Assembly (NCBI GenBank): GCA_003820635.1
Contig: RPOS01000020.1
Coordinates: 1-42,864, forward strand
Reading direction: 5' to 3'
Length of the DNA: 42,864 nt
Source of the DNA: Verrucomicrobiaceae bacterium
GTDB taxonomy: Bacteria; Verrucomicrobiota; Verrucomicrobiae; Verrucomicrobiales; Akkermansiaceae
This document shows positions 15,637 through 24,733 of the stretch, piece after piece. A program made the position numbers and the translations under genes. Positions within the stretch are counted from its first letter, which is position 1. Each line of letters begins with the position of its first letter. The notes under the pieces are model-generated. The model did no database searches and was not told where the DNA came from. It was given only the letters and a program-made list of their open reading frames with translations.

Positions 15637-16518
15637 TCAGAACCCCGGTGCCGCGACCGTTGAGTTCTCGCGCTCCTCAACGCGGACGCGGAGGATGCGG
15701 TCGGCGATCTCGCGGGTCATCTCGGCTAACAGAAGCCACAGGTGGGAGCCCTCGCGATAGTCGGCGGGAGCGATGTGTTTCACGCGCCCGGCATGAGTGG
15801 AGAGTTGATAACATTTCCTGAACGAGCGGCCGGAGGCGTCTTCCGGATTGTAAACGGCGATGGCATGGCCGCCGTTGCGGTTCATCACGGTGAAGCACGG
15901 CACGTCCGTCGGCCCGTCGCCCACATAAACCATGTTTTCAAACGGGATCGGCCGCTGGTCGTTGGGCATGTGATCGTTCACATCCTGGTCATAGCGCAGC
16001 ATGCCCTTGTTGATGCGGAAGAGGAACTGCGTCTTGGTGGTGTGCGAGATGACGCGCTTGGGGAAACTGATGCGTCCTTCCGAATCCTCGCCGAACTCGC
16101 AACCGAACATCGCCTTCACATGTGGCTGGAGCCGCGAGCCGTCGAGCAGCGCCTTGAGGCCGGAAGATATGATATAATGTTCCACCTTGATGCCGGCCAG
16201 CTCGTGCTCCGGGCTCAGCGCGGCTTTCGGCAACTCGTCGAACAACTCCGGCAGACCCGGGAAAAAGCGCAGCCCCGCGCCCAGCTCGGTGAGGCGCGCA
16301 TTGGTCACGTTGTCCATGCCCAGGTAATCCAGCAGGCACTTCATGTAGGCCAGCTCGCCATCCCACCGCTGCTCGTGCACCAAGGCGTTGCATTTCTTCC
16401 AGAACTGCGCCGGGTCGATCCCGAACTCGGGAAACAACACGTCGTCCTGCATGTAGCGCGGGCTGAGCGTCTGGTCGTAGTCATAAACCAGCGCGATGAT
16501 GTTTTGCGGAGCGGCCAT
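15637..16518 (-). CDS. HAD-superfamily hydrolase
   Basis: The 293-residue protein has motif I as [12 protein letters not shown], motif II in YIISSGL, a Lys in FPKRVISH and motif III as [12 protein letters not shown], so it should be an Mg2+-dependent phosphatase or related enzyme. An all-helical cap lies between motifs I and II ([28 protein letters not shown]). The substrate is unknown. I start at 16518 ([15 protein letters not shown]), which puts motif I near residue 15; an ATG at 16539 adds seven residues. It is followed, in the opposite direction, by the dead MFS gene. Confidence 0.85.
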   Translation of the reverse strand: MAAPQNIIALVYDYDQTLSPRYMQDDVLFPEFGIDPAQFWKKCNALVHEQRWDGELAYMKCLLDYLGMDNVTNARLTELGAGLRFFPGLPELFDELPKAALSPEHELAGIKVEHYIISSGLKALLDGSRLQPHVKAMFGCEFGEDSEGRISFPKRVISHTTKTQFLFRINKGMLRYDQDVNDHMPNDQRPIPFENMVYVGDGPTDVPCFTVMNRNGGHAIAVYNPEDASGRSFRKCYQLSTHAGRVKHIAPADYREGSHLWLLLAEMTREIADRILRVRVEERENSTVAAPGF

Positions 16519-16628
16519 CGGGGGGTGGAAGGCAAGCAAGCGCCGGGCCGCGCGACAAGGCGGAAATCCGATTCCCTCATTGCCATCGGACGCCGCATCA
16601 TTTGCCCTGTGGCGGAAAAATCCCCGCC

Positions 16629-16874
16629 ATGTAAGAAAACCAGACTCCGGCCACGATCCGTCTTTTGGTGATGATGTTCCTGCAGTTTTTCGTCTGGGGC
16701 CCGTGGTTTGTGACCATGTTCCTGATTCTCGACGGCAACGGCCTGGCTGAAATCATCGGCAGGTCCTACAGCAGCGCGGTGGCTGCGGGCAATGGCTCGA
16801 TGGCCGCATGGCTGACCGTGCGGCTGCGGCAAGCGCGCCGGGCCATGGCCGCCAGCGTGGTGGAAACTCCGTGA
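16629..16874 (+). pseudogene. N-terminal fragment of an MFS nucleoside-type transporter
   Basis: From the ATG at 16629 the frame reads M, then a TAA stop as codon 2 (16632-16634), then [44 protein letters not shown] is the characteristic first helix of NupG-type MFS transporters in Verrucomicrobia and Bacteroidetes. Homology ends after about 50 residues (IGRSYSSAVAA), and an unrelated basic tail runs to a stop at 16874. Codon-2 nonsense plus loss of eleven helices means it is dead. A TTG at 16665 could start only a small membrane peptide. Confidence 0.65.
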
Positions 16875-16875
16875 A

Positions 16876-18237
16876 TCAGCGGCGGACTCCGGCGGCATCG
16901 AGAATCGCCTCGTGAACATCCTCCGCCGTGCCGACGGGAAATCCCGTCCCTAACAGAACCGGACGTTCTTCTGCGGGCACATCATCGCGGCCGTGCGAGC
17001 CTTTCACCAAGGTGGCATCCAGCGGAATCACTTCCAACAAGCCGCGCAGGCCGAGTTTTTTCTTCAGCAGGAATTTCGCGATCGCGAGCTGCGGCAGCTT
17101 GAGCGCCGGATCGATGAACAACTCGCATGGGTCGTAGCCCGGCTTGCGGTGGATGTCGATGGTGCGGGCGTAGTCCGGCGCGAGCGCATCGTCATCCCAG
17201 AAGTAATAAGTGAACCACGCGTCCGGCTCGGCCACGGCGATGAAGTCTCCGCCGCGTTTCATTGCGACTCCCGGCCCCCAGACATCCGCCGCTGCACGCA
17301 CTTCCTCGATGCCCGCAGTGTGTTCCAACAACTCACGGACTTCATCCATGATCGACGGATCGTTCACATACACATGGGCCACCTGATGATCCGCCACGGC
17401 AAAGGCGCGGCAGCCGCCGCAGTCGAGCGTCTCGCGGCCGAGTTCGTTCTTCAGCGAGAGCCAGCCCTTCGCGCGGAACAAACGGTTCAGGTGCACCGGC
17501 TTGCTCACCGGAGATATGCCATATTCGGAAAGCGCCAGCACGCGCACGCCGCGGCTTTCGTAAAACGCGATGAGGTCGCCGGCCACGCGGTCGATTTTTT
17601 CCAACTCCGCCGCCACCACCGGTGATTGCGGGCCGTCTTTCTGCAGGCAGTAATCAAGATGCGGCAGATAAACCAAGCTGAGGCTGGGCGAGTGCTTTTC
17701 CTCCACCCACTTCGCGGAGGCGGCGATCCATTCGGATGAGGCGATGCCCGCCGCCGGCCCCCAGAATGACGCAAACGGAAACTCGCCGAGATCGCGCTTC
17801 AACGCATCACGCATGCCCATCGGCTGGGTATGCACGTCGAACACCTTGCGGCCGTCCGCCGGATAGAGCGGCCGCGGCGTGATCGTGAAATCCGCGCTGG
17901 AATGCATGTTAAACCACCAGAAGAGCTTGGCGCAGGTGAAGTCCGGAATCACGCGCCGCAGCTTGTCCCAGAGTTTCTCGCCGCGCACGATCTGGTTGCT
18001 TTGTTTCCAAAGGCGCACCTCCGCGGACTCTCGGTCATACCAACCGTTGCCAACGATGCCGTGCTCCGAGGGAGACGTGCCTGCAAGCACCGACGACTGC
18101 GCCGTGCAGGTCACCGCGGGAAATGCCGGAGCGTAGGATTGGCAGCCGTGCTTCTCCGCAAAAGCCGTCAACGCCGGCGTGTGCGGGCCAAGCAGGGACT
18201 CCGAAAGCCCGACGATGTTGAGAACGGCAAGGCGCAT
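16876..18237 (-). CDS. Type I phosphodiesterase/alkaline phosphatase family, EboF-like
   Basis: The 453-residue protein belongs to the nucleotide pyrophosphatase/phosphodiesterase branch of the alkaline phosphatase superfamily. The nucleophilic Thr lies in FPAVTCTAQSSVLAGTSPSEHGIVGNGWYDR; metal ligands are expected in LVYLPHLDYC, LSEYGISPV and VADHQVAHVY. The phrases AKLFWWFNMHSSADFTITPRPLYPADGRK match the version found in the ebo gene cluster, linked to export of compounds to the periplasm. Other ebo genes are not in the window. One metal site reads SEYG where relatives of the broader family have SDHG. No signal peptide is seen, so cytoplasmic. Start is the first Met. Confidence 0.78.
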   Translation of the reverse strand: MRLAVLNIVGLSESLLGPHTPALTAFAEKHGCQSYAPAFPAVTCTAQSSVLAGTSPSEHGIVGNGWYDRESAEVRLWKQSNQIVRGEKLWDKLRRVIPDFTCAKLFWWFNMHSSADFTITPRPLYPADGRKVFDVHTQPMGMRDALKRDLGEFPFASFWGPAAGIASSEWIAASAKWVEEKHSPSLSLVYLPHLDYCLQKDGPQSPVVAAELEKIDRVAGDLIAFYESRGVRVLALSEYGISPVSKPVHLNRLFRAKGWLSLKNELGRETLDCGGCRAFAVADHQVAHVYVNDPSIMDEVRELLEHTAGIEEVRAAADVWGPGVAMKRGGDFIAVAEPDAWFTYYFWDDDALAPDYARTIDIHRKPGYDPCELFIDPALKLPQLAIAKFLLKKKLGLRGLLEVIPLDATLVKGSHGRDDVPAEERPVLLGTGFPVGTAEDVHEAILDAAGVRR

Positions 18238-18335
18238 TGCGGACTGCTTTTCACGCCGTTGCAGCCATCATGCAAGCCTGCGCATTCCCGCCCTTGCGCG
18301 GTGGCGCAAGCCGGGCTTTGGTGCGGGCGTTCGCC

Positions 18336-19070
18336 ATGATCCGCCGTCCACTCATCCAACTCGCCCTGTTTTTCGCAGCCCTTGTTTCCGCACGCGGCTT
18401 CGAGCTTCCCGCAGCCTCCACCCAATGCATCACCGGCATCGCCGATGGCTGGAACAGTTCCACCGTCACGCTGCGGTATTTCGAAAAATCCGGTAATCGC
18501 TGGATCCAGAAGGGAGAGCCATGGCAGGGACGCCTGGGCAGGAGCGGACTCGTCTGGGGGGCCGGCCTTCACCCGCTGCCAAAAGGTGCCGCCACCAAAA
18601 AGGAAGGCGACTGGCGCGCGCCCGCCGGCGTTTTCGACATCGGCGGCGCGTGGGGCTATGACGCCTCCATCCGCAAGCACCCGCGGCTTTTCTACCGCCA
18701 GATCACCCCGCGCGACCTGTGGGTGGAGGATCCGGCATCCGATCATTACAACCGCCACCTGATCCTCGAGCGCGACCCCTCATCGCCATGGGAGAAAAAG
18801 CAACAGATGAAGCAGACCGACCCAGCCCACGCGCTCAAACTCTTCATCGCCCACAATGCGCCGCCCAAGGTGGTGCCGGGCGAGGGCTCTTCCATTTTCT
18901 TCCACATCTGGCGCGCGGGTGGCAGCAAGCCCACCGCCGGCTGCACCACCATGGATGAGAAGAAACTGCGCGAGCTCATCGCGAAAATCGACCCCACGCG
19001 CCGGCCACTCTACGTTCTTCTGCCGAAGGCGGAATATGAGAAATACCGCACGGCGTGGAAACTGCCGTGA
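18336..19070 (+). CDS. L,D-transpeptidase-like exported protein
   Basis: The 244-residue protein opens MIRRPLIQLALFFAALVSARG, a signal peptide. Near residues 195-220 it has FFHIWRAGGSKPTAGCTTMDE, which is the YkuD-type His and SxGC nucleophile arrangement in the variant found in YafK/ErfK-like proteins. It should act on peptidoglycan stem peptides in the periplasm. The frame upstream of 18336 lacks a signal sequence, so I chose this start. It is divergent from the EboF-like gene and followed by trpB. Confidence 0.78.
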   Translation: MIRRPLIQLALFFAALVSARGFELPAASTQCITGIADGWNSSTVTLRYFEKSGNRWIQKGEPWQGRLGRSGLVWGAGLHPLPKGAATKKEGDWRAPAGVFDIGGAWGYDASIRKHPRLFYRQITPRDLWVEDPASDHYNRHLILERDPSSPWEKKQQMKQTDPAHALKLFIAHNAPPKVVPGEGSSIFFHIWRAGGSKPTAGCTTMDEKKLRELIAKIDPTRRPLYVLLPKAEYEKYRTAWKLP

Positions 19071-19120
19071 AAACTCTTCTCTCTTGATTCTCCAGACCCC
19101 CGAGCTGAATCTCCCGCCAC

Positions 19121-20326
19121 ATGTCCGCCACAGCCACGCCATCACCCACCGTCCCCGACTCCACCGGTCACTTCGGCCAGTTCGGCGGCATGTTCGTGCC
19201 GGAAACCCTGATGGCTCCGCTGCAGGAACTCGCAGCGGCCTATGAGTCCGCCAAGAACGATCCCGCCTTCCATGCCGAGCTCGACGACTTGCTGCACAAC
19301 TACGTAGGCCGCCCGACTCCGCTTTATTTCGCGGAGCGCTGGACCGATCTCCTCGGCGGCGCGAAAATCTATCTCAAGCGCGAGGATCTGCTGCACACCG
19401 GAGCGCACAAGATCAACAACGCGCTCGGCCAGATCCTGCTCGCCAAACGCCTCGGCAAGAAACGCATCATCGCGGAAACCGGCGCCGGCCAGCACGGCGT
19501 GGCCACCGCAACCGTCTGCGCACGCTTCGGCATGGAATGCGTCGTTTACATGGGCAAGGTGGACATGGAGCGCCAGGCGCTCAACGTCGCCCGCATGCGG
19601 TTGATGGGTGCCGAGGTTCGCGCCGTCACAGCCGGCCAGGCCACGCTCAAGGAGGCGGTGAACGAGGCGATGCGCGACTGGGTGGCATCGGTCGATCACA
19701 CCCACTACATTCTCGGCTCCGCCCTCGGCTCGCATCCTTTCCCGATGATCGTGCGGGATTTCCACCGCGTGATCGGCGTGGAGGCACGCAGGCAGATTCT
19801 GGAAAAGGAAGGCCGCCTGCCGGATCTGTTAGTCGCCTGCGTCGGCGGCGGATCCAATGCGATCGGCCTGTTCCACCCCTTCATCGCGGATGAAAACGTC
19901 CGCATGGTCGGCGTCGAGGCCGGTGGCGACGGTATCATCCCCGAGCGCCACGCGGCGCGCTTCCAAGGCGGCAAACTCGGAGTGTTGCAAGGCACCAAGA
20001 CCTGGCTGCTCGCCAATGCCGACGGCCAGATCGAACTCACCCACTCGGTGTCCGCCGGGCTCGACTACGCCGCCATCGGGCCCGAGCACGCGTATCTGCA
20101 TGACATCGGCCGCGTGGAATACACTTATGCCACCGATGCCGAGGCGCTCGCCGCCTTCAAGGAGCTCGCCTACAGCGAGGGCATCATCCCCGCGCTCGAA
20201 AGCGCCCATGCCATGGCCTATGTTTCCAAAATCGCCGGCAGCCTGCCAAAGAGCGCCATCCTCATCGCCAATCTATCAGGCCGCGGCGACAAGGACGTGG
20301 AGCAGGCGTCCAAATATCTGCTGTAA
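19121..20326 (+). CDS. trpB: Tryptophan synthase beta chain
   Basis: The 401-residue protein matches TrpB throughout. It joins indole and L-serine to make tryptophan, using PLP. The PLP lysine lies in [13 protein letters not shown] (about residue 92), the catalytic Glu in AETGAGQHG, the phosphate-binding glycine loop in [10 protein letters not shown] and the C-terminal cofactor contact in LSGRGDKD. The N-terminus has a short unconserved extension ([15 protein letters not shown]) before [15 protein letters not shown]. It lies 51 bp after the L,D-transpeptidase-like gene and 6 bp from the convergent helicase gene. Its partner trpA is at 3628-4422. Confidence 0.97.
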   Translation: MSATATPSPTVPDSTGHFGQFGGMFVPETLMAPLQELAAAYESAKNDPAFHAELDDLLHNYVGRPTPLYFAERWTDLLGGAKIYLKREDLLHTGAHKINNALGQILLAKRLGKKRIIAETGAGQHGVATATVCARFGMECVVYMGKVDMERQALNVARMRLMGAEVRAVTAGQATLKEAVNEAMRDWVASVDHTHYILGSALGSHPFPMIVRDFHRVIGVEARRQILEKEGRLPDLLVACVGGGSNAIGLFHPFIADENVRMVGVEAGGDGIIPERHAARFQGGKLGVLQGTKTWLLANADGQIELTHSVSAGLDYAAIGPEHAYLHDIGRVEYTYATDAEALAAFKELAYSEGIIPALESAHAMAYVSKIAGSLPKSAILIANLSGRGDKDVEQASKYLL

Positions 20327-20332
20327 GCTCGA

Positions 20333-23300
20333 TCACACGGCGATCGCCACGCCGTGCTTCACGGAAAGCAACCGGCACTCGATGGCTGCGGCGGGATGGA
20401 TTTTCTGGAGCGCTTCGCGGTAAGCTGCCATCTGACCGGCGTAGCGCTCGGCGAGTTCTTGCGGTTTCTGCACCGCGTCCGTCTTGAAGTCGATGATCTC
20501 CACGCGCTGCACCGCGCCCGCGGCATTGCGATGGAGGTGGAGCCGGTCGATCACGCCGCTGAGCAACGCGCCATCAAGAATGGCGTCCACCGGTTGCTCG
20601 CGGAACAATTCGACCGGGCGGCCGCGGCGCTGAAAGACATCGCGCAGCGCCGGGTTTTGCAGCATTGCGACGACGGCCCTTGCCGCATCCGTCGCGGGCA
20701 GCTGGGCCGGAGTTTCATCCGTCCAGGCCACTTGCTCGAACAAGGCGTGCACCTCGCTGCCGAACTTCATGCCGGTGGCCGAGTGCGCCATCGCCTTGTC
20801 CTTCGCCTTCGCACCGCTCGGCACCCTGCGGCCGCGCCGCGGCACGGCGGGGCCCGGTTCCGGCATCGCCTGCACCGGCTTCTCCGGTTCTAACAGCTCG
20901 ATGTAATCCGCCCAGCCGGGGGCTCCTGATTGATAGACCACGCCGGGCTCGCGCTCCGCGCCGATGGAGCGCGCCAGCCAGTTTGCCAGCGACGGCCGGT
21001 CTGCCTCCGCTTTTTCAGCAGGCGGTTCCAACAAGACATAAAGCCCGCGTTTGGCGCGGGTGAGTGCCACGTAAAGCATGCAGAAGCCCTCATAGCGCTG
21101 GTCCGCCGCCCAGCGTTCCTCGGCGGCGCGCATTTCGGGAATCACATCGCGCGCCCACTTCGGCGGCGTGCCGCTGATCCAGCCCTCGCCCTCGGCGATC
21201 TGGAAATGCTGCGCCTGCGGCAGCCCCTGATCGGGGATTTCCGGCAGGATGACCACGTCGAAGCCAAGGCCCTTCGCCTTGTGAATGGTCATCACCTGCA
21301 CCGCGGCCACGCCCGGGCTTTGGGAAATTTCCAGCCGCGAGAGCCAATCCGCCGCCTCCGCGGGGGAAACTCCGCCCTGGGCATCCAGCTGCGCCAGCGC
21401 GCCTAACAGATCTCCCGCACGGCGGCGGCCGAAGTCCGACCAGCCGGACCACACCGCATCGATCGCGGAGCCGAGTGTTTTCGCAAAGCCATCGCGGGAC
21501 AGCGCATGGGTCAGGCCTTCCCAGACATTGCGCCACGATCCGCCGTGCGCGGCGTGCAGACCGGCGACAAGCGGGGACATCTCCACCACCTCGCGGGCGA
21601 AGGAGTCCGCCGGATTCGCCAGCCACTTGAGCAAATGGCTGATAACGATGCCCGCCGGGTTGTCCCTGGCGGGCAGGCGCCGGCCTTCCTCGATGACATC
21701 GAAGCCGCGCTCCCGCAGGTCGTCGGCCACCTGCCGCACCTTTTCGTTGCCGCGCAGCAGCACGCCACAGGTCATGGCGCGCTTGCCCACGCCGAGTTCT
21801 TCGAGAATTCCCGCCAGCCGCTCCAAGCGCTCCTCCCATTTTCCCACCACTTCCACCCGCGCCTCGCCACGCTTGGCGGGTGCGGTGAGCGGAGCGGCGG
21901 AAACATGGTCGCGCCAGTCCCAGCGGCCGGCCACGGTGCCGAAAAGCTCCCCCATCGTCGCCGTGTCGCCACAGACGCGGTTGACCAGCTCCAGCACCTC
22001 CGGGCACGAGCGCCAGGATTCCTCCATCGTTTCGATGTCCAGCCCGCCGCCGTAGCGGCCGATCACCTCGTCGAACAAGCGTACGTCGCCGCCACGCCAG
22101 GCGTAGATCGCCTGCTTGCGGTCACCTACGATGAACATCGTTTTGGTGTCGTCGGTGGCCGCCTCTTCGATGAGCGGCAGCAGCCCGGCCCAGTCGGCGC
22201 GGCTGGTGTCCTGGAATTCATCGAGCAACCAATGATCGTGGCGGGCATCGAGGCGGAAATCCACCGCCTCACGGCGCAGGCGCGCGTCCTCGTCACGGGC
22301 CCAGTCGCCCATCAGGATTTTCACGTCATTGAAGCCGAGCATGCCATTGCGGCGCAGGTGTTTTTCGCAAAGCGAGTCAAACACCGCCACCACCTCGCGC
22401 ACGGCGCGGGTCCGCTGCACGGCGGCGGCAAGCTCGCAGCCGGCGGCGAGCAAGACCATCTCGCGCAGCGCGGCGGCGGCGGGACCGGCGATTTCAAAGT
22501 CCTTGTAAAACCTCAGGACCAGCGGCCCATCCGGAGTGGCTGCCGCGCTTAAAATGCACGCCAGCAGGCTCTTTGCACCGCCAAGGCTGCCGCTGCCAAT
22601 CACATGGCTTTCCAATGCGAGGACCGCCTTTTCCAAGGCATCCCGCTGGCGTTTGTCGTTGTAGGAAATTTCATCCAGATGCGCCAAAACCACCGCCGCC
22701 AGCGCGCACTTGCGCTTCGGCCAATCCTCCGGACGGCAGTCTGTTAGAGATTCCGGCCCCCAAGCCAAGTCGCGGCCTTCGCGGTAGCGCTCCTGCCAGC
22801 GGCCCACGAACTCGCGCAGCCCTTTCAACACACCATGATCCTCGCGGCCGATCGTCGCCCGCCGGAACGCATGATAAAACCCGTCCCCATCCTCCCCCGT
22901 CAGGGTATCGCCCAGAATGGCTGCCAGCATCTCATCCGCCGCGGCCGCCGCGCGCGGGCCTTCCAGCAGATCGAATTTTCCGCCGGTCAGACCGAGCTCG
23001 TATTGGAACGCGCGGACGATCCTGGCGAAAAAGCTGTCCATCGTCCCCAGCGTGAAATCCGGCAGCGCACGCGCCACCCGCTCCAGCGCCTCCTTGAAGT
23101 CCGCATCCGCAAGACCCAGATCCCGCCGCAATCCCGCCGCCTTGTCCTCATCCGCGGCCGCCTCCGCCAGCTTGGTGAGCACCGAATCCGCGAATTCCCC
23201 GGCCGCCTTGCGGGTGAAGGTGAGCGCCACAATCCGCTCCGGTTCCACGCCCCGCGCCACTTGCCCGATCACCCGGTTGCCCAGTTGAAAGGTCTTGCCG

Positions 23301-23347
23301 GAGCCTGCGGAGGCCAGGATCAGCAGGTTTTCGGCTAAAATGTCCAT
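20333..23347 (-). CDS. AddA/RecB-like helicase-nuclease
   Basis: The 1004-residue UvrD-type superfamily I helicase has Walker A ILASAGSGKTFQLGNR at the N-terminus, VALTFTRKAAGEFADSV, DEFQDTSRADWAGLL (motif II), FIVGDRKQAIYAWRGGD (motif III), VMTIHKAKGLGFDVVILPE (motif V) and YVALTRAKRGLYV (motif VI). The C-terminus has a PD-(D/E)XK nuclease: GVIDRLHLH, IDFKTD and QMAAYREAL. It should process double-strand DNA ends for recombination. AddA proteins normally act with AddB, usually encoded next door; no such gene is adjacent (its upstream neighbour is a LysM lipoprotein). Full length, no frameshift seen. Confidence 0.9.
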   Translation of the reverse strand: MDILAENLLILASAGSGKTFQLGNRVIGQVARGVEPERIVALTFTRKAAGEFADSVLTKLAEAAADEDKAAGLRRDLGLADADFKEALERVARALPDFTLGTMDSFFARIVRAFQYELGLTGGKFDLLEGPRAAAAADEMLAAILGDTLTGEDGDGFYHAFRRATIGREDHGVLKGLREFVGRWQERYREGRDLAWGPESLTDCRPEDWPKRKCALAAVVLAHLDEISYNDKRQRDALEKAVLALESHVIGSGSLGGAKSLLACILSAAATPDGPLVLRFYKDFEIAGPAAAALREMVLLAAGCELAAAVQRTRAVREVVAVFDSLCEKHLRRNGMLGFNDVKILMGDWARDEDARLRREAVDFRLDARHDHWLLDEFQDTSRADWAGLLPLIEEAATDDTKTMFIVGDRKQAIYAWRGGDVRLFDEVIGRYGGGLDIETMEESWRSCPEVLELVNRVCGDTATMGELFGTVAGRWDWRDHVSAAPLTAPAKRGEARVEVVGKWEERLERLAGILEELGVGKRAMTCGVLLRGNEKVRQVADDLRERGFDVIEEGRRLPARDNPAGIVISHLLKWLANPADSFAREVVEMSPLVAGLHAAHGGSWRNVWEGLTHALSRDGFAKTLGSAIDAVWSGWSDFGRRRAGDLLGALAQLDAQGGVSPAEAADWLSRLEISQSPGVAAVQVMTIHKAKGLGFDVVILPEIPDQGLPQAQHFQIAEGEGWISGTPPKWARDVIPEMRAAEERWAADQRYEGFCMLYVALTRAKRGLYVLLEPPAEKAEADRPSLANWLARSIGAEREPGVVYQSGAPGWADYIELLEPEKPVQAMPEPGPAVPRRGRRVPSGAKAKDKAMAHSATGMKFGSEVHALFEQVAWTDETPAQLPATDAARAVVAMLQNPALRDVFQRRGRPVELFREQPVDAILDGALLSGVIDRLHLHRNAAGAVQRVEIIDFKTDAVQKPQELAERYAGQMAAYREALQKIHPAAAIECRLLSVKHGVAIAV

Positions 23348-23439
23348 CTCGAGTTGCCTTCACAAACCACTGCCGCGGACTTCATCCAAAGCCCCGCCCC
23401 AAGAAATACCGACCGAAAGGTTTCTGAATCCCGTTTTGC

Positions 23440-23946
23440 TCAGCGCCGCGGGATTTTCAGTTTTTGACCGGGGCGGATCAGGCTTCCGGAAATGCCATTG
23501 GCCCGCTGGATGGCGGATACGGTGGTCTTGTTGCGGCTGGCTATCGTGTAAAGCGAGTCGCCTTTCTTGACCGTGTAGGTGGTGGAGGTCGGCTTGGGCT
23601 TGGGCTTGGGTTTGGGTTTCACCGCCACCGTCTTGGGCTTGGTGGTTCCGCTGCTTGGGCTGGATGAAGGTTTGGAAGTGCTGCTGCGAGCAGGTGGCAG
23701 CGGGGTCGCGGTGGCGGGTGGCAGTTCGTTGGAGGCGATGACCGGCAGGTCGTCGGCCGGGGCCTGGCGTTTGCCCGGCTTGCGCCACTTGGTCGGATCA
23801 TCCGCCCAATCCTCGCGGTAGTTGCCATTCGCATCGAAGGGGCCGGTGCCAAGCGGATCATTGGCTGAAGCCTGGTTGTTGTTGGCGCAACTGCTGAAAA
23901 GAAGCAGCACGGAACAGGAAAGCGGGAGCCAGATCAGTCGTTTCAT
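23440..23946 (-). CDS. LysM-domain lipoprotein
   Basis: The 168-residue protein has a lipoprotein signal (MKRLIWLPLSCSVLLLFSSC, lipobox FSSC at residue 17-20), a linker rich in Pro, Ser and Thr, a repeated Lys-Pro tract (about residues 108-118) and a C-terminal LysM domain (TYTVKKGDSLYTIASRNKTTVSAIQRANG ... LIRPGQKLKIP). It should hold peptidoglycan while anchored in a membrane. Start at 23946 places the Met directly at the signal; upstream extension is not supported. It lies 92 bp upstream of the helicase gene on the same strand. Confidence 0.88.
   Translation of the reverse strand: MKRLIWLPLSCSVLLLFSSCANNNQASANDPLGTGPFDANGNYREDWADDPTKWRKPGKRQAPADDLPVIASNELPPATATPLPPARSSTSKPSSSPSSGTTKPKTVAVKPKPKPKPKPTSTTYTVKKGDSLYTIASRNKTTVSAIQRANGISGSLIRPGQKLKIPRR
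23591..23620. repeat. 6-bp tandem repeat encoding Lys-Pro
   Basis: Five head-to-tail copies of ggcttg (two with one change) lie inside the LysM lipoprotein gene. They encode the KPKPKPKPKP spacer. Such units can expand or contract in frame, changing spacer length. Confidence 0.85.
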
Positions 23947-24141
23947 GGTGGCTTGGTCGATCATCTGGAGAAACTCTGGAAAATGAGCGCTATGGCCGCA
24001 AACCATTATTTCTGAAAATTCCGGAAATCGCCGGCATTTCCATCCGCCACGCCAACGCCGCGGCGAGCCGGTCATCCGAGCCAACTTCGCACTTGCGCCG
24101 CCCTCTGCGAGATGGCAGTCCTTTGCCGCAACTCCTCACAA

Positions 24142-24214
24142 GGGGCATTAGCTCAGTTGGTAGAGCGTCTCGTTCGCAATGAGAAGGTCAGCGGTTCGAA
24201 TCCGCTATGCTCCA
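24142..24214 (+). tRNA. tRNA-Ala (anticodon CGC)
   Basis: All arms fold: acceptor ggggcat/atgctcc with discriminator A, D arm gctc...gagc, anticodon arm tctcg/tgaga with loop ttcgcaa (anticodon CGC at 24175-24177), T arm agcgg-ttcgaat-ccgct. The G3:U70 wobble pair, the identity mark of alanine tRNAs, is present. CCA is not encoded. It reads GCG codons. The 260 bp downstream hold an icd relic. Confidence 0.96.
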
Positions 24215-24243
24215 TTTCCCCCGCGTTTGGCCGGCATTGTGCG

Positions 24244-24312
24244 CTACAACATTGCAAGGATCGCGTTGAAGATCGCGCTCGGGCGCACAGTGCGGTTTCG
24301 GCTTTGGCCTCC
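24244..24312 (-). pseudogene. Relic of the 3' end of a monomeric isocitrate dehydrogenase gene
   Basis: On the minus strand the bases spell AEAKAETAL, a 2-base insertion, then RPSAIFNAILAML and a TAG stop. The intact gene 1.65 kb away ends [22 protein letters not shown]. About 16 of 22 residues agree, with many silent differences, so this is a diverged homologue and not a recent copy. Nothing upstream of it matches, so only the last 22 codons remain. The frameshift makes it non-coding. Confidence 0.6.
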
Positions 24313-24440
24313 GCCTTCTGAACCCGTTTTGAATGAACCCGGCTGATCAAGCAGCGAGCGGATTCCAAACCTTCCGGAATCCGAATCCCCGGAAATCCTT
24401 CAGGTTGAGAGTGGCGAAGTCCGTGACACCGAACGCGAAC

Positions 24441-24469
24441 TTGACTGGCTATCAATGATAGCATAAAAG
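24441..24469 (+). promoter_or_regulatory. Promoter with internal operator for the FitAB-like operon
   Basis: TTGACT (24441-24446), 17 bp, TAAAAG (24464-24469). The spacer holds a perfect 7-bp inverted repeat with a 1-bp centre (gctatca-a-tgatagc, 24448-24462). A repressor there would block RNA polymerase; the FitA-like RHH antitoxin is the obvious candidate. The ATG follows 6 nt after the -10 box. Confidence 0.55.
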
Positions 24470-24475
24470 AATCCC

Positions 24476-24733
24476 ATGCCGCAGTTACTGGTCAGAAATC
24501 TGGAAGAAGAATTGGTTCGCGATCTCAAGAAGCGGGCCGGTGAGCATGGGGTCTCGGTGGAGGAGGAACACCGGCGAATCCTGCGAGAGGCATTGCGACC
24601 CAATCAAGCGGGTGGACGCCAAAGTTTCTGGCATCTGCTCGGGGAAATGCCGGACCCGGGTGGCGACGATATCTTCGAACGAGAGCGCGGCACGCCCGGC
24701 CGGGCGACGGAACAACCCCTGCTTGATGACTGA
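24476..24733 (+). CDS. FitA-like ribbon-helix-helix antitoxin
   Basis: The 85-residue protein MPQLLVRNLEEELVRDLKKRAGEHGVSVEEEHRRILREAL matches the FitA-type RHH domain, which binds DNA as a dimer. The tail (SFWHLLGEMPDPGGDDIFERER) is the usual toxin-binding region of FitA/VapB partners. It is the first gene of the operon; its end overlaps the toxin start. The operator-promoter lies directly upstream (24441-24469). Confidence 0.88.
   Translation: MPQLLVRNLEEELVRDLKKRAGEHGVSVEEEHRRILREALRPNQAGGRQSFWHLLGEMPDPGGDDIFERERGTPGRATEQPLLDD

Noticed and set aside
23591..23620. Candidate CRISPR or satellite array
   Set aside because: It is only five 6-bp units without spacers and encodes the Lys-Pro tract of the LysM lipoprotein.
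24215..24440. An integrative element using tRNA-Ala as attachment site
   Set aside because: No copy of the tRNA 3' end was seen downstream and no integrase is in the window; the icd relic is the only bracketing sequence.
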